Shown: positions 42,726 through 48,538 of the stretch, piece after piece
Layout of the letters: each line of letters starts with the position of its first letter
Position numbering within the stretch: position 1 is the first letter of the stretch
Assembly: GCF_002802965.1 (NCBI RefSeq)
Contig: NZ_NXGA01000001.1
Span: forward strand, 1,833,563-1,882,100
DNA: 48,538 nt
Source: Sporolactobacillus pectinivorans
Lineage (GTDB): Bacteria; Bacillota; Bacilli; Bacillales; Sporolactobacillaceae
Direction: 5' to 3'
Made by a program: the position numbers and the translations under genes
The notes under the pieces: model-generated
What the model saw: only the letters and a program-made list of their open reading frames with translations
Databases searched by the model: none
Told to the model about the DNA's origin: nothing

Positions 42726-42759
42726 CAAAAACAGCCGAGAAATCCCGGCTGTTTTTGTT
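42724..42759 (+). terminator. Rho-independent terminator overlapping the rnc stop
   Basis: Perfect 14-bp stem AACAAAAACAGCCG/CGGCTGTTTTTGTT (42724-42737 with 42746-42759), loop of 8 nt; the T-run is inside the descending arm. It begins within the rnc stop codon and may limit readthrough into smc. Confidence 0.82.
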
Positions 42760-42800
42760 ACTTTATTTAAAGAAGCCAAAAAGGGGACGGGGGGATCGGG

Positions 42801-45800
42801 ATGTTTCTCAAACGGCTGGATGTTGCTGGTTTCAAATCATTTGCCAATAAAACATCTGTAGAGTTTGTTCCCGGTGTGACCGCAGTAGTAGGACCAAATG
42901 GGAGCGGCAAGAGCAATATTACAGAAGCAATCCGCTGGGTCCTCGGCGAACAATCCGCCAAATCTCTGCGGGGAACAAAGATGGAGGATATTATTTTTTC
43001 AGGCAGCGACGCACGGAAAGCTGTCAATATGGCCGAAGTCACGCTGACTCTGGATAACAAAGATCATTATCTTCCCTTTGATTACAGTGAGATCAGTGTG
43101 ACTCGGCGCGTGTTTCGTTCTGGCGAAAGCGAATTCCTGCTTAATCGCCAAAGTTGCCGTCTTAAGGATATTATTGATTTATTTATGGATTCCGGGCTTG
43201 GCAGGGAAGCTTATTCTGTCATCGGCCAGGGCAAAATAGATGAAATATTAAATAGCAAGGCAGATGATAAGAGGAAAATTTTCGAAGAGGCCTCCGGCGT
43301 TCTTAAATATAAATTACGGAAACAGCAGGCCGAGAAAAAACTGGAAGATTCGGCAGACGATCTGAACCGGGTCGAGGACATTTTGCACGAACTTGAAGGC
43401 CGTCTTGAGCCGCTGGAAAAGCAAGCCTCCATCGCAAAAGATTATCTGGCAAAGAAGGATGAACTGAAGGAAGTGGACATTGCACTTCTTGCTCACGATA
43501 TTGCAACAGTACATGCGGACTGGGAACAGGCGAAACAGCGGTCGGCAGAGCTTGCTGGTGAGAAAACAGCTTGTAACGGCAGGCTGGAGGAGAAGGAAAG
43601 ACTTTTTCAGGAGGTAAGGCTCAGACTCGATCAGCTGGATCGCTCGATCGAAACAGATCAGGAAAGATTAGCCGTGCTGGGAGAAAATTTGGAGAAAATA
43701 CTCGGACAGAAAGAAGTTATGGTAGAACGCCGGAAAAATGCCCAGAGTACTTCAGCTGAGTTGAAGGAACGCTTGTCCGCACTGGAAAAACAGCTTGACG
43801 GGGAACGTCAGGCACAAAAAACTGCCGAATATGCCTCTATTGTTGAAAATAATAAACTTGAAGAACTGCATCAGCTGCTGGCTCAAAAACAGTTTGATGC
43901 TGATGGACTCGATGAAAACCTGGACGACAGAATTGAACAGATTAAAAGCGACTATATAGAAATACTGAATCAGCAGGCCTCGATGCGAAATGAGCAGCAC
44001 TACCTGACGGAACAGAAAAAAGTGCTGGAACAAAAGCGGAATCGTGTCGAGACAACTACCGAAGATGCGCGTATTCTTGTCGAAGCTGCACGAAGTAAAA
44101 AGCAGCAGATCGATCTTGAAATTAACCGGAAGGCGGACGAAGGGAAGAAGCTCCAAAAACTGCTGGCGGATGCCGACGCGGGTCTTACAGCAGGCCATAA
44201 GCGGTATGCGGCACAGAAAGACGGCATCGATAAAATTAATCGCTTTATTGACCAGGCTGTTTCCAAAAAAGAAATGCTGGAAGCATTGAAGGAAGATTAT
44301 GCCGGTTTTTATCAAGGCGTAAGAACTGTCTTAAAAAACAAAAAGACCCTGGCCGGTATTTTCGGCGCGGTAGCAGAACTCATACGGGTCGATGAGAAAT
44401 ATCAGACGGCGATTGAGGTTGCACTGGGTGCGTCCTCTCAAAGTGTTATTGTTTCTGATGAAAAATCCGGCCGGCAGGCGATACAGTTTCTCAGGAACCA
44501 CCAGGCGGGACGGGCGACTTTTTTGCCGGTTTCTGTGATGAAACCCCGTGCGATGCAGCGCAGTGATCGTTCAAAGATTGAGGGCGATCAGGCATTTGCA
44601 GGCATGGCGGATGAACTCGTCAGCTGCGAACCTGCATTTCGTCCGGTGATTGGGCATTTGCTTGGCACTGTCATCGTCGCCGATTCTCTTGAAGGAGCGA
44701 ACCGGCTTGCCAAGGCGCTGGGTTATAAATATAGAATCGTTACGCTGACGGGTGATGTTGTTGCCCCCGGGGGAGCCATGACCGGCGGCAGTCTGAAAAA
44801 GAACCATGCAGGCCTGATCAGCCGTTCATCAGAAATCGAACTGATAACAAAACAGATACAGGAAATGCAGGCAAAACAGGTTCAGCTTCGTCAAGATTTT
44901 GCAGTGCTGAAAGACCGGATCGCAGCTGATGAGCTGAGTGCTGAAAATCTTCGCAAGAAGGTTCAGGTCGCTGCCGAAGCCTATCGCAGTCTGGAAAACG
45001 CTCTGCACGGAGCGGAGGCAGAAGAGAAAAACAGCCTGGACAAATACCAGCTGCTTTCAAGGGAAAATGGAGATTTTGCCACGGAACAGCAAAAGATCAT
45101 TGCCCGTCTTGATGAAATCAACAATTCTCTGTCTGTTAATCAACAAAAGAGCGATGAAATGACGTCAACCATAGAACGGCTGACAGAGAGCCGGAAAAAC
45201 CGGGATTCCTCCAGAGCTGCCCTTCAGACGGAGATCACTACGCTTAAGGTGCAGACGGCAGAACAAAGTCAGAAGACAATGCATCTGAAGGAGAAAGCAG
45301 ATACAATCAGATCACATGTTGCCGATTTGGCGGCCAGTGCAAAGGCACTCAAATCTTCGATCAGCGACATTCACTCCGATATCGACCATCAGTCGCTTTC
45401 CAGTGAAGAATTGACTGCAAAGATTCAGCAAGAAAAAATGGACAAGCAGAAACTTGTTCAGCTTTTGGAAGAGAAAAAAAAGGAACGCCTTTCCGGACAG
45501 GAGCAGCTGTCCGCTCAGGAACGTGAAATCAAGGGAGAACGTGACAGGATCACAGGCCTGAGCGCAGCGCTTCAGGAAGAAGATGTAAAGCTTGGCCGTC
45601 TCGATGTTCAACTGGATCACCTGATCGATACGCTGAGGGAAGACTACCAGCTGACGTTTGAAGCGGCTAATGAAAACTATCATTTGAAAGTTGAACCTGA
45701 AGAAGCCCGTAAAAAGGTGAAATTAATTAAAAAATCTATTGAAGAACTTGGGACAGTAAATGTCGGTTCCATTGAGGAATATGAAAATGTATTGGAGCGT

Positions 45801-46370
45801 GAGCAGTTTCTTTCTGCTCAGAGAGAAGACCTGCAGAAAGCACGTCATACGCTGGAAAATGTAATGACTGAAATGGATCGTGAAGTGGAGCAGCGTTTTT
45901 CTGTAACGTTTGAAAAGATCCGTGGTCAATTTCAAAATGTTTTTCGCGAACTCTTCGGCGGCGGACGGGCCGATCTGAAATTGATCGATCCTGATGACTT
46001 GCTGAATAGCGGTATCGATATTCTGGCGGAACCGCCAGGTAAAAAATTACAGCGTCTTTCTCTTCTGTCCGGTGGTGAGCGAGCACTGACCGCCATTGCC
46101 CTGCTTTTTGCAATATTGAAAGTACGGCCAGTACCATTCTGTGTTCTGGATGAAGTTGAGGCGGCTCTTGATGATGCAAACGTTGATCGTTATGCGGAAT
46201 TTTTAAAAAAATTCAGTGCGGAAACTCAATTTATTGTTGTCACTCACCGTCACGGTACAATGGAACATGCCGATGTGCTTTATGGTGTCACCATGCAGGA
46301 GTCGGGTATCAGCAAACTTGTTTCTGTACGTCTCGAAGAAACAGTGGAACTTCTGTCAACCGGAGGATAA
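42801..46370 (+). CDS. smc: Chromosome segregation ATPase SMC
   Basis: 1189 residues, full length. N-terminal head with Walker A GPNGSGKSNITEAIRWVLGEQ; two long coiled coils (about 165-500 and 670-1020) rich in Glu/Lys/Gln; hinge about 510-660 with GAVAELIRVDEKY and APGGAMTGGS. C-terminal head has signature LSGGERALTAIALLF and Walker B CVLDEVEAALDDANV, then the H-loop VVTHRHGTMEHAD. With ScpA and ScpB (not in this window) it organises the chromosome. Confidence 0.98.
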   Translation: MFLKRLDVAGFKSFANKTSVEFVPGVTAVVGPNGSGKSNITEAIRWVLGEQSAKSLRGTKMEDIIFSGSDARKAVNMAEVTLTLDNKDHYLPFDYSEISVTRRVFRSGESEFLLNRQSCRLKDIIDLFMDSGLGREAYSVIGQGKIDEILNSKADDKRKIFEEASGVLKYKLRKQQAEKKLEDSADDLNRVEDILHELEGRLEPLEKQASIAKDYLAKKDELKEVDIALLAHDIATVHADWEQAKQRSAELAGEKTACNGRLEEKERLFQEVRLRLDQLDRSIETDQERLAVLGENLEKILGQKEVMVERRKNAQSTSAELKERLSALEKQLDGERQAQKTAEYASIVENNKLEELHQLLAQKQFDADGLDENLDDRIEQIKSDYIEILNQQASMRNEQHYLTEQKKVLEQKRNRVETTTEDARILVEAARSKKQQIDLEINRKADEGKKLQKLLADADAGLTAGHKRYAAQKDGIDKINRFIDQAVSKKEMLEALKEDYAGFYQGVRTVLKNKKTLAGIFGAVAELIRVDEKYQTAIEVALGASSQSVIVSDEKSGRQAIQFLRNHQAGRATFLPVSVMKPRAMQRSDRSKIEGDQAFAGMADELVSCEPAFRPVIGHLLGTVIVADSLEGANRLAKALGYKYRIVTLTGDVVAPGGAMTGGSLKKNHAGLISRSSEIELITKQIQEMQAKQVQLRQDFAVLKDRIAADELSAENLRKKVQVAAEAYRSLENALHGAEAEEKNSLDKYQLLSRENGDFATEQQKIIARLDEINNSLSVNQQKSDEMTSTIERLTESRKNRDSSRAALQTEITTLKVQTAEQSQKTMHLKEKADTIRSHVADLAASAKALKSSISDIHSDIDHQSLSSEELTAKIQQEKMDKQKLVQLLEEKKKERLSGQEQLSAQEREIKGERDRITGLSAALQEEDVKLGRLDVQLDHLIDTLREDYQLTFEAANENYHLKVEPEEARKKVKLIKKSIEELGTVNVGSIEEYENVLEREQFLSAQREDLQKARHTLENVMTEMDREVEQRFSVTFEKIRGQFQNVFRELFGGGRADLKLIDPDDLLNSGIDILAEPPGKKLQRLSLLSGGERALTAIALLFAILKVRPVPFCVLDEVEAALDDANVDRYAEFLKKFSAETQFIVVTHRHGTMEHADVLYGVTMQESGISKLVSVRLEETVELLSTGG

Positions 46371-46417
46371 TTTTTACGGATGTTACAGGTGCCAATAAGA
46401 GCGAAGGAGGAAAATTG

Positions 46418-47422
46418 ATGAATTTTTTTGGACGGGTAAAAAATAAAATTTCCGGAAGCACGGAAGCAGTCACCGAAAAATTTCGGAATGGGTTGGCAAA
46501 AACGAGAAAATCTTTTTCTGACAAAATGAATGATCTTGTCAAACGTTATCGTAAAATCGATGAAGATTTTTTTGAGGAACTGGAAGATCTTTTGATTGAG
46601 GCCGATGTCGGCGTCACGACTGTAATGGACTTGGTGGAAAAATTAAAAGATGAGTCACGATCACGGAATATTAAAGATACAGAGCAGCTAAAGGACGTCA
46701 TTGCCGAGATTTTATCTGAATTTCTGACGCATGATGAACAGGAAACACAACTAAAGATGAATTCTGACGGCCTGACAGTAATTCTTATGGTTGGTGTTAA
46801 TGGAGCTGGAAAAACAACCACGGTCGGGAAACTGGCAAGCCGGCTGAAAAGCGAAGGCAAATCGGTACTGCTTGCTGCGGCAGACACATTCCGCGCCGGT
46901 GCCATCGATCAGCTTCAAGTTTGGGGCGACCGTGCCGGTGTGGACGTGATCAGGCATCAGGAAGGATCTGACCCGGCTTCTGTTGTTTTTGACGCAATCA
47001 AAGCCGCGAAATCCAGAAAAACCGATGTTTTGCTCTGCGATACAGCCGGGCGCCTGCAAAACAAGGTTAATCTGATGAAAGAATTGGAAAAGATCAAGCG
47101 CGTGATCGAGCGCGAGTGCCCCGGGGCACCCCAGGAAGTTCTTTTGGTGCTCGATGCGACAACGGGACAGAACGCTTTAAACCAGGCAAAATTATTCCGC
47201 CAGGCATCAGATGTCACAGGGATTGTGCTGACAAAACTTGACGGCACTGCCAAGGGAGGTATCGTTCTCGGCATTCGTCATGAACTGGATATTCCGGTCA
47301 AATTGATCGGGCTCGGAGAAAAAATCAATGACCTGCAGACATTTAACGCTGACGCGTTCATTTACGGTCTTTTCTCTGATTTGTTCCATGAACCTGATCC
47401 TACAGACCATAGCGAAGCCTGA
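46418..47422 (+). CDS. ftsY: Signal recognition particle receptor FtsY
   Basis: 334 residues from ATG 46418 (AAGGAGG 7 nt before; TTG 46415 is adjacent). Gram-positive form without the long acidic A domain: a basic amphipathic start (MNFFGRVKNKI) for membrane contact, N domain to about 110, then the SRP GTPase G domain with GVNGAGKTTTVGKLA, DTAGRLQ, TKLDGTAKGG and the insertion box (DTFRAGAIDQL). Docks Ffh-ribosome complexes at the translocon. Confidence 0.97.
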   Translation: MNFFGRVKNKISGSTEAVTEKFRNGLAKTRKSFSDKMNDLVKRYRKIDEDFFEELEDLLIEADVGVTTVMDLVEKLKDESRSRNIKDTEQLKDVIAEILSEFLTHDEQETQLKMNSDGLTVILMVGVNGAGKTTTVGKLASRLKSEGKSVLLAAADTFRAGAIDQLQVWGDRAGVDVIRHQEGSDPASVVFDAIKAAKSRKTDVLLCDTAGRLQNKVNLMKELEKIKRVIERECPGAPQEVLLVLDATTGQNALNQAKLFRQASDVTGIVLTKLDGTAKGGIVLGIRHELDIPVKLIGLGEKINDLQTFNADAFIYGLFSDLFHEPDPTDHSEA

Positions 47423-47454
47423 TTTGGATTTTGGTTAGGTGTTAAGAAAATAAC

Positions 47455-47483
47455 TTGACAGGCTGAATCTGTTCCTGTAAAAT
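47455..47483 (+). promoter_or_regulatory. Promoter of ylxM-ffh
   Basis: Perfect -35 TTGACA (47455-47460), 17-nt spacer, -10 TAAAAT (47478-47483); start near 47490, 38 nt before ylxM. Shows that ylxM-ffh can be transcribed independently of smc-ftsY. Confidence 0.85.
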
Positions 47484-47527
47484 TAGCCAGTAAAGTAAAT
47501 TGCCTTTACAGTCAAGGGGATTTCGCG

Positions 47528-47863
47528 ATGCTTGAGAAGATTTTAAGAGTCAATGCCCTATATGATTTTTATCAGCCGCTTCTTACCCCTAAACAGCAGG
47601 AGTATCTGGATCTTTACTATCTCAACGATTTTTCACTCGGTGAAATTGCTGAAAGTTGCCATGTCACGCGTCAGGCGGTTTATGATAATCTGAAACGCGC
47701 GGAAAAGACACTTGAAGCGTTTGAGGAGAAATTGGGGCTTTTTCGGAAATACCACTCCCGCATTGCGCTCATTAGTGAGCTGAGGGAACGGGTTGCTGAA
47801 CTGGGCGGTGAAGAGCGTCAAAAGTTAGATTCGGTTCTTGACAGGCTTGAGAAATTGGATTAG
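47528..47863 (+). CDS. ylxM: YlxM-type SRP-associated helix-turn-helix protein
   Basis: 111 residues. UPF0122 pattern: LYDFYQPLLTPKQQEYLDLYYLNDFSLGEIAE, then HVTRQAVYDNLKRAEKTLEAFEEKLGLF, a sigma-factor region-4-like fold. In Streptococcus the homologue binds 4.5S RNA and FtsY/Ffh and modulates SRP GTPase; in Bacillus it precedes ffh, as here. Its stop is 11 nt before ffh. Confidence 0.94.
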   Translation: MLEKILRVNALYDFYQPLLTPKQQEYLDLYYLNDFSLGEIAESCHVTRQAVYDNLKRAEKTLEAFEEKLGLFRKYHSRIALISELRERVAELGGEERQKLDSVLDRLEKLD

Positions 47864-47874
47864 GAGTGAGAAGT

Positions 47875-48538
47875 ATGGCATTTGAAAGTCTTGCAGACCG
47901 GCTGCAGGCGACGATGAAAAAAATCCGCGGCAAAGGCAAAGTTTCCGAAGCTGATGTCAAGCAGATGGCGCGTGAAGTCCGTCTTGCCCTTCTTGAAGCC
48001 GATGTCAATTTCAAAGTGGTCAAATCGTTTGTCAAACGGGTTCAGGAACGTGCTGTGGGGCAGGAAGTGATGAAAAGCCTGACTCCTGGCCAGCAAGTCA
48101 TCAAAGTCGTTCAGGAAGAACTGACCGAGCTGATGGGCGGAGAGCAGACCAAACTGAACCTGGCCCTGAAACCACCGACCGTCATCCTTTTCGTAGGCCT
48201 CCAGGGTGCCGGAAAGACGACATCTGCAGCCAAGCTCGCCAATTATATCCGAAAAACGCACAATAAAACGCCGCTGATGATTGCTGCCGATATTTACCGC
48301 CCTGCAGCGATCAAGCAATTGCAGACGCTTGGCAGTCAGCTGGACATACCGGTTTTTTCGCTTGGCGATCAGGTCAGCCCTGTTGAAATAGTCAGGCAGG
48401 GGCTTGAGCAGGCAGATGCAAAGCACAATGACTTAGTCTTGATTGATACTGCCGGCAGGCTTCATGTAGATGATGCGTTGATGGACGAACTGGAACAAAT
48501 CAAAACCGTCAGTCACCCGGATGAAATTTTTCTTGTCG
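47875..48538 (+). CDS. ffh: Signal recognition particle protein Ffh, N-terminal half (3' end outside window)
   Basis: The first 221 codons from ATG 47875 (AGGAGTGAG before it). NG domain: FESLADRLQATMKKIRGKGK, REVRLALLEADVN, Walker A GLQGAGKTTSAAKLA (about 107-121), the RPAAIKQL insertion box and G3 DTAGRLH. The Met-rich M domain and the rest of the GTPase lie beyond the window. Binds signal peptides with 4.5S RNA and docks on FtsY. Confidence 0.97.
   Translation, partial: MAFESLADRLQATMKKIRGKGKVSEADVKQMAREVRLALLEADVNFKVVKSFVKRVQERAVGQEVMKSLTPGQQVIKVVQEELTELMGGEQTKLNLALKPPTVILFVGLQGAGKTTSAAKLANYIRKTHNKTPLMIAADIYRPAAIKQLQTLGSQLDIPVFSLGDQVSPVEIVRQGLEQADAKHNDLVLIDTAGRLHVDDALMDELEQIKTVSHPDEIFLV

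Noticed and set aside
43752..44315. 187-codon minus-strand frame inside smc, and similar long antisense frames inside priA (25715-26389), gmk (22695-23429), ilvC (5541-6059) and rsmB (29051-29578)
   Set aside because: All are shadows of conserved plus-strand coding sequence, lack ribosome sites and resemble no family.
1..48538. CRISPR arrays, tRNA or rRNA genes, insertion sequences, prophage genes
   Set aside because: No regularly spaced direct repeats, cloverleaf-like sequence, transposase or phage structural gene was recognised on reading both strands.

Overview
The window reads as chromosome of a low-to-mid GC, spore-forming Bacillales bacterium. Gene order from about 19.7 kb to the right end follows the Bacillus subtilis yloA-yicC-remA-gmk-rpoZ-coaBC-priA-fmt-rsmB-prpC-prkC-rsgA-thiN-spoVM-rpmB-yloU-sdaAB-sdaAA-recG-fapR-fabD-fabG-acpP-rnc-smc-ftsY-ylxM-ffh block. 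A 25-residue SpoVM gene, too short for most gene finders, shows that the lineage sporulates. My best guess is a Sporolactobacillaceae-like genus; this is inferred from synteny and protein similarity by eye, not from a search. Several genes expected in the B. subtilis order are absent from their usual slots: def, rlmN, rpe, fakA/yloV and plsX.

Left part (1-8.1 kb): the end of the pyrimidine operon (pyrF 3' end, pyrE, terminator) is followed by a decayed stretch holding a collapsed ilvD remnant on the minus strand. Upstream of that dead gene lies a well-preserved regulatory leader: a near-consensus promoter, a 15-residue leader peptide ending in four isoleucine codons, and five pairing strands ending in an intrinsic terminator. 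On the plus strand follow ilvB, a very short ilvN, ilvC, a regulatory-domain-free ilvA, and a YlmA-like ABC ATPase. ilvB has its own promoter and a roughly 240-nt structured leader with no T-box that I can recognise.

Middle part (8.1-14.3 kb): a broken ABC ATPase gene, a frameshifted membrane protein gene and a complete comQ-comX-comP-comA quorum-sensing cassette (isoprenyl transferase, tryptophan-containing pheromone precursor, membrane sensor kinase, LuxR-type regulator). Two upstream sites share one architecture: three ComA-type half sites at 11-bp pitch, each set ending exactly 22 nt before a good -10 box. One drives comQ, implying autoinduction. The other appears to drive a roughly 85-nt RNA that folds into one long hairpin with a C-rich apical loop and ends in a U tract. 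This is the strongest candidate for an undescribed element: a quorum-sensing-controlled small RNA.

Right of com (14.3-19.6 kb) are a PadR regulator plus DUF1700/RDD membrane protein on the minus strand, with a promoter embedded in a large inverted repeat; a VanR/VanS-like two-component system; a small anchored extracellular protein; and a luciferase-like flavin monooxygenase. The rest (19.7-48.5 kb) is housekeeping: ribosome quality control, nucleotide and coenzyme A metabolism, replication restart, initiator-tRNA formylation, PASTA kinase/phosphatase signalling, ribosome assembly, serine deamination, recombination, FapR-controlled fatty acid synthesis, RNase III, SMC and the SRP pathway, running off the end inside ffh.
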